Below are positions 1-11,512 of a stretch of 64,000 bases of DNA, piece by piece (within the stretch, counting starts at the first letter, position 1; every line of letters starts with the position of its first letter). A program made the position numbers and the translations under genes. Source of the stretch: Paratinospora sagittata (taxonomy: Eukaryota; Streptophyta; Magnoliopsida; Ranunculales; Menispermaceae); the NCBI GenBank assembly GCA_035771175.1, contig CM069597.1:13923001-13987000 (forward strand). The letters run 5' to 3'. The notes under the pieces were generated by a model. It saw only the letters and a program-made list of their open reading frames with translations, did not search any database and had not been told where the DNA came from.

Positions 1-88
1 AAATTCTCCATGTCGAATTAAACTTCTCCGAATTAATTCCAATTTTTAAGTGACCTAAGTCAATTCGAAATTGAATTTTCGAACCTTG
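1..88 (+). mobile_element. Right end of a hAT-type MITE (copy cut by the window start)
   Basis: The sequence matches the right end of the 2512-3437 element (tctccatgtcgaattaaact... then ...ttttcgaaccttg) and stops at the same terminal CCTTG. The left part is outside the window. Confidence 0.75.
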
Positions 89-447
89 ATTAGGTACTAA
101 CGTTAATTAGTTCTCACATTCTCTATTAAATTTTTAAGTTTCTAACTTTTTTTAATATCACATTGTTTGGTCAAGCACTTGCAAACTGCGTTTGGACCAA
201 AAGTAGTTTTTGAATCGTTTGGCAACATCTATTTTTGAACCAAGCTACGATGGAAAAATAGTTTTTCTGAGTTTAGGAGAAGCTAGTTGAGATCAGCTTT
301 TTCAAAAAGTGTTTTTTTAAAGCAATTTTTCATTGCAAAAGTCGTACTAAAAGGCCTTGTATTTGATGATGCTCCTTGCAATAAAATAAAAAACAATCGG
401 CATTAGAAGTTCACTTGGTAATGTGTAAGTAGTCTATAAGAAGTTTA
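89..447. other. AT-rich intergenic DNA
   Basis: No gene and no repeat with recognisable ends is seen. The segment may belong to the very long last intron of the UBP gene if that gene continues to the left. Confidence 0.5.
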
Positions 448-656
448 GGTTGCATTTGGTTCGTGATCCAAAAACAAGGATACAATTTGAAAATAAAAAT
501 TTAGAAAATGATTTTTTCATCACTTTCTGAAAATAGTTTGTTTTCTAAGTAAAATGTTCAAAATTTGTTTTCAAACTTGAACAACCAAACACATTTTTCG
601 TGTTTTCAGATTTCTAATACAGAAAACTATATCTGAATCACGAACCAAACGACGCC
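448..656. mobile_element. Tourist-like (PIF/Harbinger) MITE
   Basis: A 209-bp element with terminal inverted repeats sharing the core TTTGGTTCGTGAT (left GGTTGCATTTGGTTCGTGAT, right the complement of atcacgaaccaaacgacgcc). It is flanked by TTA at 445-447 and 657-659. A GTTTGGT-type terminus plus a 3-bp TTA duplication is typical of PIF/Harbinger MITEs. Confidence 0.8.
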
Positions 657-1004
657 TTAGGCTTTGAGTTTCAAACTTGGACCTCTCCTAATAATTGACA
701 TCAGAACTTTAAGAAAGAAAAGCAATTGGCGTATTAATACTAATATCAATTAAAGTGCTTTGGAAAAAAAATGGGAAAATGTAAATAGAAAAACGAATTG
801 GAGTTTTAGAATTTGGATCTCTCCTAAATATTTAAGATTAGAACTTTAAAAAAGGCTAGTGTGTTTACTCTAGTATCAATTCTTGAAAGAAAAAAAAAAA
901 AGGAGAGAAAAGAAAAGAAAAATGTAAATCTTAAAAAGGGGGTTTGGTTGACCATTATGGTAGCCTTGAGGCATAAGTCTTGAAGTATAAGCCCTCAGTA
1001 TGGC

Positions 1005-1914
1005 TAAGGATCAAAAATTCAACTTTGCCCTAGACTTCAATCACTTGGAAATCGAAATTTATTCGGGGAAGTTTAATTCGACATAGAGAATTTTTATAAA
1101 AAAATCGCTAAATTAGAGAATTTTAGAAAAATTTCGCATAGATGCTAAAATATCTAGATTTATTGTAAGATAGGCTAAAAACTAATATAAATACACACTT
1201 TTAATACATAAAAATTCATAAATGACCTAACAAAATCAATCTTGTTAAGTAGTTGATGAAATCAAAATGGTGGCTTTTGGTCGTAACTTTTTTTTTTCTG
1301 TATTTTGATTTTCAATTTTGTGGTGGTTGGCTTCTTGACCATATACTTTGCTAGTTTGGCATTCCACCTTGCCAAATTTATTAGTTCATTATTCAAATTA
1401 TTACTTTTTCATCTTGTTTATAGGATTTAACAAAAAGAAAATGACTTTGGGAACTCTTTTAATGTATTGTTAAGTTTTTGTCTCATTTTATCTTTCTTTC
1501 TTTGTTTATTTTTATTTTTCTTGCTTTTTTTCTTCTTCTTAACGTAAAGCATATCCAATAAAATTGCATGATTTGTTAGCTTGTTAGATTATTTTTGTTT
1601 ATTTATATTGTTATGTTGGTTGATAAAGTTAAAAGTAATGCATAATTATTGGTAATTTTATTCTTTTTTACTGATGAAATAACACATTTTTACTTCTCTG
1701 TCAAATTTTGTCGAATTTTATCAAGTTTCACCTAATTTTTGTGTCAATTTTTTGCATTTTCTATTCAAAAAATTAAACTTTAATCGAAGTTTATCCAATT
1801 TTATTGAATTTGTCAAATTTTATTTTTGCATGTTTTATATTACATCCACTCTGCACTTCGGTGGTTCAAAAAATCAAAAACATTCAACAAATATTTTCGG
1901 TTTTTTGAACCATG
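1005..1914 (-). mobile_element. hAT-type MITE, copy I (inverted relative to the other copies)
   Basis: A 910-bp element whose right end is the complement of CATGGTTCAAAAA and whose left end is TAAGGATCAAAAATTC. The flanks agtatggc (997-1004) and ggtatggc (1915-1922) match at 7 of 8 positions, as expected for an aged 8-bp hAT duplication. The body is the reverse complement of the 2512-3437 copy. A 100-codon open stretch at 1752-2054 crosses the right end and is not a gene. Confidence 0.85.
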
Positions 1915-2511
1915 GGTATGGCATAAACCTCAAGAGGATACTATTGAAGCTAAAGCCTTATGGCAATTTTCAATCCTTCGAGGCAAGGCAAACCTCAAGG
2001 CATAAGCCTCAATGGATTTTTAAAACTATGAATCACAATTTGACTCCACCATAAACTTGAATTACTAATACTTTGAATCAATTCAAGAAAGTCCACTTTA
2101 ACATAGAGAATTGAATATGTTTTTTCTTAGTTTAGATAAATTTGAAGAATTTTAATCCAAATAGTAGAGTATCCATGATTATTTCATTTCAATTGAAACC
2201 CTAATGAATTAAAATTCAGAAAAAGGGTTTTCTTGGAGATAGGGAATAAACATAGATCAATACTACTTTTAAAACAAGTATAAGTATACTCTAAGAACAT
2301 AATAAAATTAAGATGTAACAATTTAGAGTAAGATTTATACTTGTATAATTCTTGGTGGATACCATGCGTAGAACAACTATTTTGTAACTTCTATTTCAAT
2401 ATATATATATTTGATAGGAAATTTCTATTTCAATATTGAATTAGTAGTTTCATAAAAACTAATATAATATTTCTAGGTTTTCTAGAGATTTGGAATCAAA
2501 TGTCTCTAGAC

Positions 2512-3437
2512 CATGGTCTAAAAATTCGCCGAACTTCGGCGAAGCTCGGCGAACTTTTTCGGTTTTTTTACCATCGAAGTGCAAAGTGGGATGTAAAATA
2601 AAAAATGCAAAAATTCGCTAAATAATTCGATAAACTTCGACAACTTCGGCAAAATTCGATAAACTTCGACAAAAGTTTAGTTTTTCAATAAAAAAATGCA
2701 AAAATTCGAGCAAAAATTTGATAAAATTCGACAAAATTCGATGAAATTAGACAGAGAAGTAAAAAAGATATTACTTCATCAATAAAAAACAAAAAAGCAC
2801 TAATAATTATGTATTATTTTCAACTTCATCAACCAACATAGCAATATAAATTTTAAAAAATAATTTAACAAGTTAACAAATTATGTAGTTTATGGGATAT
2901 GCTTTACCAAAAAAAAAAAAAAAAAAGAAGCAAAATAAATAAATAGTTAAAGTCGAAATAAGATAAAAACTTAAAAATAAATTAAAAGATTTCCTAAAGT
3001 TATCTTTTTTTAGTTAACTCTTATGAAACAAGATTAATAAACAACACATTCAAATAATAAACTAATAAATTAAGCATGATAGAATTCAAACTAGTAAAGT
3101 ATATGGTCGAGAAGCAAGCCACTACAAAATTAAATATCAAAATAAAGAAAACAAATTAAGACCAAAAGCCGTCATTCAAATTCATCAACTCACTTAACAA
3201 GATTGATTTTGTTAGGTCGCTTATTGATATTTTTATGTATTAAAAGTGTCTATTTATATTAGTTTTTAGCTTATACTACAATAAATTTAGATATTTAAGC
3301 ATATATGCAAAAATTCTCTAAACTTCTCTAATTTAGCAAATTTTTACAAAAATTCTCCATGTCGAATTAAACTTCTCCGAATTAATTCTGATTTTTGAAG
3401 GTCGAAGTTTAGGGCGAAATCGAAATTTCGTACCTTG
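2512..3437 (+). mobile_element. hAT-type MITE, copy II
   Basis: A 926-bp element running from catggtctaaaaattcg to tttcgtaccttg, flanked by perfect 8-bp duplications ctctagac (2504-2511 and 3438-3445). CA...TG ends and an 8-bp duplication point to the hAT superfamily. The left subterminal part has many TTCG words and a perfect inverted repeat, ttcgccgaa and ttcggcgaa around one base at 2528-2546. It codes for no transposase. Confidence 0.9.
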
Positions 3438-3664
3438 CTCTAGACAAGAGTACAGGTCGTGATGCTTTCAAAATTAGAAAAAGGTCTTAAAATACAACTT
3501 GCACCTTTTTATAACTCAAATGAATAGGAAAAAAAGAACTTTTTTTACCACTTAATTAATTGTAAAGAGTATTTTTTTCGGTATTTTATGATCGACTAGA
3601 GAACAACAAGTAAATGTGGTCGAGCAATGATGTAGAATTTTTGAATCTTCTTTCCAACGTACTT

Positions 3665-3857
3665 TTTTTTTTTTTTTTAAAGCTCGGCGGGTATTAGGAT
3701 TTATTTGGTTTCCTACTAATCCCTCCGAAGCACGGCCACAAACACCCTTAGAATCGTTGGCCAACATATTGGTGGGTGGCATGAGTCCCGATTCGAACTC
3801 TCCACCTCAGGGTTGGGGGGGCTTGCCCCCAACTACTGAACCAACCCACCGTTGGTT
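3665..3857 (-). mobile_element. tRNA-derived SINE with 14-bp target duplication
   Basis: On the minus strand it shows an A-box-like TGGTTCAGTAGTTGG, a B-box GAGTTCGAATCGGGACT and a 3' A-tail (T run at about 3665-3679 on plus). The 14-bp duplication tttccaacgtactt occurs at 3651-3664 and 3858-3871. This is a complete, fairly young SINE insertion. Confidence 0.9.
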
Positions 3858-4206
3858 TTTCCAACGTACTTCAAGTCAGCACAATCAAAGTTCATATTAA
3901 AAATTTATGATTAACTAACTAACCAGCTAGTCATACACTTGGTTTCATAGATGTTTTGAGTACTCCTGCGAATGCCTTACGAATCATTCACAGCGAAGTT
4001 TAAACGAAAATGTTATGACAATCAATCAACATATTGATTTAAACTTTTAAAATCAAGCAATTGATTGATTGACTATTCAATTTGACGAACAATTACTCAT
4101 TTTATTCACCAATCAATCAAACAAGTGACTTTTAAAATTTAAACACCCATAACTTTTTCATCTAAACTTATTTAAGTGATTGAAAAGAAGACTCAAAGAG
4201 CTAAAA

Positions 4207-4860
4207 AAAGGCGTCAAGACAATACTTATGCAATTGTCCCCATCTAGGTGAGGCGGTGCCTAAGCGTGGACTAGGCAAGGCCTAGACATTATAAATAAAA
4301 TTTATTTATAGCACCATTAGTAGATAATTGATTGGTCTTACATTACAAACCCTTATATATATAGTTACACATATTCCATAATATAGAAGACAAGTCTTTT
4401 TGACGTCAAATCTTGTGTGAAACAAATCAACCATATTTGACACTCTTCAATTTTAATCTACAAATTTAAAAACCAAAAATATATTAGCATATAAGAAAAG
4501 ATGGTATATAGTGAAAGTACAATGATTTAAAGAGCCTTGTTTGATGTAAACTTATATGCAACTATAACAAAATGAAAAATATTTGCACCAATATAATAAA
4601 AATAAAATAAAAAATCAGAACTAGATAATAAAAAAAATTACTTTCATAATAGAAATAAGTATACCACTTAAGTTAAAAGTTATGCTAATATTTTAGCTAT
4701 ACAATCACATTGTAACTATAAATACCAAGAACCTTATGCTTTATATATTTACACTGACACATTATATTTTAAAAATTTCATAGAGCCCCATGGTTTGCCT
4801 TAACTATGGCCTAGGCGATTTGATTTCAAATGGCCTAGGCATGGCCTTGAAAACATAGCA
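4207..4860. repeat. Decayed GC-marked MITE-like repeat
   Basis: Both ends are rich in GGCCTAGGC-type words (ctaggtgaggcggtgcc at left, atggcctaggcatggccttg at right) around an AT-rich middle, as in the intact hAT MITE at 16330-16701. I could not fix matching termini or a duplication. Confidence 0.35.
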
Positions 4861-4968
4861 ACGCTCAATACCCACTAGTCATTTCTTCGATTGATCGATC
4901 ATCAAACATTGGGTAGTGGTGATATGTGTTAATCATATGGTGTTGATGAGTTATTAATTGGTCGTACG

Positions 4969-5318
4969 CATGGTTGTCACAATCACGAATTGAAACCAAA
5001 TTGTTTCGAGACCTAATAAGTCGAATTGGGATTAAGATCGATGAATCGTAAGATTCACATTACATATGTGAATCCTATCTTTGTATATATTAAGTACCCA
5101 AAAGAGTTATAAGAAAAGAGAGTTTTCAGCTAATTATCGATTCAAACTGATTCACTATAATTCAGTTAGCACTTCAGTCCAATTCAATGGCAATTCAGAC
5201 CGATTCATTTACAATTCACAGGTATAACGATTCAAGAATCTGATTCGAATTATTTTGGAGTGAACCAAATCGCAAATCGTTAGATTAAGCAATCCGAACC
5301 GCAATTCTAACTACTATG
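4969..5318. mobile_element. hAT-like MITE with imperfect termini
   Basis: The left end catggttgtcacaatcacg pairs imperfectly with the complement of the right end (gcaattctaactactatg). The flanks gtcgtacg (4961-4968) and gtcatact (5319-5326) match at 6 of 8 positions. The interior is rich in gattcg/aattcag words. It is likely an old insertion. Confidence 0.5.
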
Positions 5319-6705
5319 GTCATACTCACTTTCATAGATCTTTAAGGCCTCTTTCCAATGCTTTTGAGTTGTCCAACTCATAGTTCAAACAAAAAGTAAA
5401 TTTCATTTAATGCGTCGAGGAATTATTTGACCAATCATTAGCAAATTGATTAATAATTATCCGATTAACTATATGATCAGTCAATTCGATGACCACAATC
5501 AAAAGGTTATGAAATTGACCAATCAATCAACAAATTAACTAATTGGTCCTCAAATTGGTTGATCAATAGGACACTTGGATGACCACAAAGTTCTCCAAAG
5601 TAATGTTGAAACATTATAGAGCCATACCCGTTTCATACCTGCTTCAGTTTAAATGATTGGGAAGGTGTTTGAGGACTCAAAGACTTACAAAACCAAATAT
5701 CACGATCAATCACTAGTCATCAAAGGCTAGTTGGTCAATCATCAGAAAGCAAGTAATAGAGGTAGGTGCTTTTCAATCGGTCATAACTTTTTCACATAAA
5801 CTCTGATTGAAGCAATTCAAAGTGTGTTGGGAAGAGGATTTGAAAGTTGCATCACTAATCAATTATATTTGCTAAATCATCATTTGGGCAGTCATCAAAA
5901 ACAATCAAAAGAATATACTCATTACGACTAATGTGGCAAAAAAATCTTCCTCTCTATTGTTGACTCCTAAAAAATTGTAAGTTGCACTTTAGTAACTATT
6001 TTTTTATTTTGAAAACATCATCGTCTTTTATTCAAATAGATTCAAGAATCAAGACCAAATCACTAAAAACCCCAAGTTTTTTATATCTTGCACATTTATG
6101 AGATGATTAACATGTAATTTATTTCCAATTTTTTTCTTTTTTCTATATTGAAGTCTTTTTAACTTGTCTTTTCACTAATGAATCCTTTCTTTCCAACCAT
6201 TTGGCATGAAATTGAGGTTGAATTTTAGATATCGCAATGCTAGTTAGATAAAAATACAGTTTACCATCAACTTTATGTAGTCTTTTAAAAAGTTCTTTTT
6301 TGAGTTTAGTGAACTACATTTTTTTACCAAACTCATACTTATTTCTTGTAGTTGCATTTACATTTAATTCAATGATTTAACAAAAAAAATCATGGCAGTT
6401 CAACAAAATTGGAGATTTTTTGTATTTTTATATATATCCAATTTGTAATTGATAGACAAGCCTTCAAGCCAATGGTTTTCTTTTTTTTTTTTTTTTTTGA
6501 CAAGAAACATGATATATTATATATAGAGAAGAACAAAACCAAAGGGAACGAGATGCCCCATTTGGGTAGTACATGGAGATTCAGATCCTGAATCTCCATA
6601 AATGGGTATGACTGGTTAAGCCCAGGTTTTGAAATATCTGGCACGGGAGGCATTCTCCAAAGAGTCCCCAAAACTATAGCCTAATGATAGATTGCATGAG
6701 CGGAC

Positions 6706-7540
6706 TCATTTAGCAAACAAAAGTAAGGCCTGCTCCCATACCGTAAGGCTAGTGTTACTACAATCCCTAAAAATTTTGTTGTTCCTTTCAACCCAGGAAC
6801 ACCAAACATTAGCAAAAAGTATACATTGCCAATATTGTTTGAGACTACTCTTAAGTTGGCTACTGTTAGGAAAGGACAACAGTGTGTTGGACTCCAGCAT
6901 AAGCAGAACTTGACTTCTTATGTTCCATGGCCTCCACAACTACCAAAAAGATGTTCCACTGCTTTAGCCTCACACGTACATATACAACACCATGAAGGAG
7001 AGAGGGAAGTGTTAGGAAATTTCCTCTGCAGCACATCAGCCACATTCAGTTTCTTCAATGCAATTAACCATCCCAAAAATTTCACTTTTGAAGGCACCTT
7101 TGCCCTCCATATAAAATTGGCCAAAGGGAAAGTTGTAAGCTAAGCTTGGGAAGAAATGGACTCGAAGAATGATTTAGAGGAAAACACACCAGATGACTCC
7201 CCCAACCATCGAGTGTTATCCTCAGAATTGCTTAGATGGCAGGCTTCAAGGCAATGAATGAGAAGTGGGACTTCAACCAGGGAATTGTTTGGGAGGTGAG
7301 GTTTCTAGACAAATGTAGGTTCCAATCCAGTGTACCATTATTAGATGATGAAGCTATGAAGGAGAGGATGGGGGCATTATGCAGCCCAGATAACCCATAT
7401 AGATTAGGGAAAGTGGTCATGAGTGGTTCAGGTCTGCACCAAGGATGTTCCCGAAACCTTATGGAAGAACTATTTCCAAGCTTAAGTCTGGTCAAAGGTA
7501 TGACAGTGGATAGATGGAGTGAATAAATTTCCATGGGCAT
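6706..7540 (-). pseudogene. LINE A zf-RVT C-terminal domain remnant
   Basis: FIWRAKVPSKVKFLGWLIALKKLN, followed by a Cys-rich CCICTCEAKAVEHLF segment (7124-6918) and VWCSWVERNNKIF (6939-6706), matches the Cys/His domain downstream of RT in plant LINEs. An upstream piece (7540-7232) is also in this region. Frames change between the pieces. Confidence 0.85.
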
Positions 7541-7580
7541 TTATATGATACTCTAAGGAGGATATTGACATCTCTAGCAT

Positions 7581-9137
7581 TCACATGCAACCCGTGCCTG
7601 CTTCTAACCACTTTAGCCCACAATGCATTCTTCTCGCCCAGGAATCTCTAGAGTCATTTACCAACAAGAGCCTTATTCTTATCCAATAGGTCCCCAATGC
7701 CAAGGCCACCATGAGCCATTTAACCAAATGTGATCCATTCTCCTTATCTTCATTTTTCCATAAAAAATTCCTCATCAGTTTCTCACTCACAACTGCTACT
7801 GATCTTAAAAATTGACATGTAATAGGTTGGAATTGCTTCCAACACAGATTTGAGAAGAGTCAATCTGCCACCTTTAGAAAGAAATGTCCTCCTCCATCCA
7901 TCCACTCTTCTGGCAATAGTTTGAATGACAGGTTCCCAAAAAGACAACTTTAGGAGGTTGCCTCCTAAAGGCATACCAAGGTCTTTCAATAGCCAATGTC
8001 CCATTGAGCAACCAGACCCTTTGGCCAAATCAGATATCTCCCCTTCTGGTATATTGATTCCAACCCACTGGCTATTTGAGAAGTTCACCTTGAGACCAGA
8101 GATGAAAAAACATAAGCTTTTGAAGATCTTCATAGTATTCTCCAAGCTCACGCCATCATTCTCAACAAAGAAGAGGCAATCATCCGCATATTGTATATGT
8201 GAGAGGTGTAAATTTTCCTTCCCCACTCTAAACCCATTCATTAAACCTTTCTCCTTCGCTTTAGTTTTCCCCTTGGTCTTCCGTTGATGAATATGGAGAA
8301 AAAAACAAACGATAGGCATCCCCCAATCCATTTACACCAGCGGAGACCAAAGCCTTTCTTCTCCATTACAAAGTCAAGGAACTGCCACCTTACAGAATCA
8401 TATGCTATTGTGAAATCCACTTTCAACAAAAGACCTTGTTTCTTGGACATTCTATAATCATCCACTGCCTCATTTGCAATCAGAATTGCATCAATGATTT
8501 GTCTTTTCTTGACAAAGGCCATATGTGTCTCTGCTACCGTAGTGTGTATCACCATCCTTAATCTTGCAACCAATGTCTTTGCAATAATCTTGTACAGGCT
8601 TGTTGTGAGGCTGATAGGTATGAAATCACCCACTTTAATGGAGTTAATCTTCTTAGGTATTAGGCTGATGTAGGTTTCATTAGTGGATCTATTAACCACA
8701 CCATTTCCAAAGAAATCCTACATTACCCTGAGAATATCCTCCTTCAGCACCTCCCAATGTTTTTGATAAAACAACAATGTGAAACAATCTGGACCTGGGG
8801 CCTTTTCACCTTCGTTGTTGAAGACCACTTCCCTGATTTCTTCCAGCTCAAAGGGCCTTTCAAGCCATTGTTGTTGTGCCAATGATATCTAGTTCCATCT
8901 TATTCCCTCAATTCCCCAATGTTGGGGATCTTCATCCCTAAAGACATGACTGAAATGATCAACAATTACACTACAGATGTCCTCCCTATCCTCGATAATA
9001 GTGCCATCCTCCTTATCCAACTTCGATATCATTGATCTAGATCTTCTTATGCTCAACATCTTGTGGAAATACCTGGAATTAATGTCACTTTCCTTTGCCC
9101 CTCTGACCCGTGCCTTTTGACTTGCCAACCTCTCCAT
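7581..9137 (-). pseudogene. LINE A reverse transcriptase remnant
   Basis: The product would copy LINE RNA into DNA at the nicked target. Segments in order: the pre-RT linker SQKARVRGAKESDINSRYFH (9137-8889); RT motifs YISLIPKK, PISLTTSLYKIIAK and KVDFTIAYDSVRW (8699-8241); the catalytic box YADD (codons 8191-8180) within HIQYADDCLFF; then GMPLGG and LLKSVLEAIPTYYMS (8331-7783). The order is that of plant L1 RTs. At least three frame breaks and stop codons interrupt it. YADD itself is still intact, unlike in LINE B. Confidence 0.9.
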
Positions 9138-9399
9138 TCTACATTCAATTGAATGTAAATCATTTGTTATCTAGAGTCTTCTCATTTGTATCTCCTCATT
9201 CCACTCAGAGCTAACCATCTGTTCATCAATCTGTTTCAAATCAAAGAGCAATTGCAGTTGTTGCAATTTACCCTTAGCTGCAAAATTCTTGCTCCAACCT
9301 TTTAGCCTCCCCTTCAATAATTTTAGCTTTTGCATGAACCTATACCTAGCCCAACCCTAAGGATTTGATTCCCTCCACCACTGATCAATTAACTTCCCA

Positions 9400-10160
9400 A
9401 AGTCAGGGTAAGACAACCAGACATGTTTGAATCTGAAGAGGGATGGTCCCCAGGGTCCCACCACAATATTTAATGCGATTGGCCAGTGATCAAATGTAGT
9501 TCTAACCTCCACTTCCTACTTTGAAATCAAGAAAAGATCATCCCATCCATTCCCAACTAAGAATTTGTCCAATCTTGAACAAGTGGGTGGTGATCTTCCA
9601 TAAGTCCAAGTGAATGGAAGGTTTAACAGATCAGGATCCCACAACTGGAATTCATGAATAAGCTCATCAAACTCACGCATGCTTGTTGTAATTACTGAGC
9701 AGTTTATTTTCTCCTCCAGTCTTCACCTCCAATACACCACCTACCGAAGAACATGTTGCATAAGACAGCCAATTCATTCCAAAAGGCCTGCTTTTCATTC
9801 CTCTTGCATGGGCCATATACTCCCGTAAACAACCACTCAGGTTTATCATCTACCTTGATTTTGATAGAGACTGAAAAACTTCTGCAAAAAGTCTCCACCA
9901 CATTCACTGTTCTTGTGTCCCACATCAGTAGAATACCTCTAGCAGAACCATAAGCAGGTAGAAAGTGTCAGTCCAGGTATCGTGACCTCCACAAAGATTT
10001 GATAATCGAATGATCAACTGCAGCCTTTTCCACCTCTTGTAAGACCACAATATCAGGTTTAGATGAACATATGACCTTCACAGAATTCCTTTTAGATACC
10101 AAGCCACTGCCACGAACATTCCACGACAATATCTTCATTAAAAACATTACTTGCCCATTG
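9400..10160 (-). pseudogene. LINE A endonuclease (APE-type) remnant
   Basis: The endonuclease nicks target DNA to prime reverse transcription. The opening MKILSWNVRG followed by DIVVLQE (catalytic Asn and Glu motifs) is at about 10140-9968. FTGVYGP is at 9925-9704 and the C-terminal TWTYGRSPPTCSRLDKFLV and FDHWPI motifs at about 9640-9460. These parts lie in different frames. The expected GGDFN motif is broken (GGEDW), so the enzyme is dead. Confidence 0.8.
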
Positions 10161-11273
10161 TTGTCGTGATCTGAGCTCATTCCATTGCTTCTATGCCATC
10201 TGATTGATTGATTGATCAACTGGATATCGATCGAGCGCAGAAATCTTGCAATTTCCACATACGTCAATTTGTACTTCTGCTTCTCAGAAGAATCCAAATT
10301 CAAAACCTTAGGCTGTGCATTCTTCCCATCCAGGTAGGTCGCAAAGCTGGCGTAGGCAGAAAGGTGGGAGAAAGGGGGGTGGTGGGATGTGGAGGGAATA
10401 GCATTGATATTATTATTAACCAAAACCAACGAACGTACCTTAGCCTTCTCCATGGTCTTTCTCTTGTTTTCTTCATCAAAAGCATCAACTTCGTCCCAAC
10501 AAGTTCCAGATTTCTCCCCATACCTTATTGGACTGTTCTCAAGAGCTACATCTTCGTCAGTGCTTTCATCCTCGAATTCAGTAGCCGAAATGTGTTCTTT
10601 TGGGCTTGAGAAATTCTCCTAATCTAAAGCAGTAGAGGGCCAGCCCTCAAGCTTCCATCGGGTCGGCTTCTCCATCATCTTCCTAGGATAACATCTAGGC
10701 TTTGATCTTGGGCACATCTTATACACACTTAACTGAACCTCAGCTTGCATTTTGGATTTGTCCTGCATTAAGCCATTTACCTCATCTTTCTTGTTCAAAG
10801 ACTTCAAATTGAGCTTTATATTGCCCGTTCTGGGCCCATTGGAAGTCCACTCCCATGGTTTGTAGGGTCTGGGCCCAACCCACTAGCCCATTCTTTGATC
10901 TGACTTGGTCCGATCTAGCGTGCTCCTCCCTCGACCTTCTGCTGCCACGTGTTGCTTCCCTATCACTTCGTCTGTACGACTTGAACGAGAGGTCATTAGC
11001 TTGTCATCTTCCCTCTGATCCCACCACACCACCATCCCGTCATTCTCGTCAAAGCAATCGAGTTGGTAACCGCTTCTACTCCAATGACGTCTCTGATCGT
11101 CTTCTCTGACAACAATCTTCGCTTCAGTTTCCTAGTAATTTTTTACAGCAGGATCATACTATGATCGCAGCTACCAGTCTCGTTGGAGATCAATCAATCA
11201 GAGCTCCATGACGCTGTCGTCAATAGGAACTTCAACATACGCCTGCAAAAAACCATACGGTTTCCCGACCACC
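10160..11273 (-). pseudogene. LINE A ORF1 remnant (C-terminal linker)
   Basis: Short open pieces on the minus strand (VVGKPYGFLQAYVEV at the upstream edge, then a low-complexity, proline/serine-rich linker) sit where L1 ORF1 is expected, directly before the endonuclease. No conserved domain can be named with certainty. The assignment rests mainly on position. Confidence 0.4.
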
Positions 11274-11512
11274 TTTTTTTTTATATACTGGAAACGTATA
11301 GATATTATATTAAAATAGAAAAGAAAAAGCACCGGGATGAGATATCCACAGCACATTACAGAGATTCCAAAATAGAATACCAATTCAAAAGCCACTCCCC
11401 AAAACCATAACCCATGGACTGTTGAAACTGCTCACCCAACATGCAAAAAAGGTGAGGCTTTTCTCCCACACCTGATGAGGAGAACAATAGACACCCCTAA
11501 ATAGTCTATTGT

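Larger units (their letters stand above)
3872..5960. repeat. Region with iterated TTGATCAATC-like dyad words
   Basis: Outside the two embedded MITE-like pieces, words such as TTGATTGATCGATC, GGTTGATCAATAGG, TTGGTCAATC and AATCAACATATTGATT recur. The texture resembles the dyad-word arrays in the LTRs further right but is AT-rich. It may be an old LTR, though no ends were found. Confidence 0.35.
6481..11273 (-). mobile_element. LINE A: decayed L1-type (non-LTR) retrotransposon
   Basis: Read on the minus strand it runs from an ORF1-like tail (11270-10160) through an endonuclease (about 10140-9400), a reverse transcriptase (about 9137-7580) and a Cys/His zf-RVT tail (7124-6706) to a 3' A-tail (T run 6481-6498). 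The 3' end TTCTTGTC(A)n is shared with the LINE at 25870-26804. Coding frames are broken many times, so it is not autonomous. Its upstream end abuts LINE B. Confidence 0.9.

Noticed and set aside
1752..2054. 100-codon plus-strand open frame
   Set aside because: It crosses the right end of a hAT MITE and has AT-driven composition.
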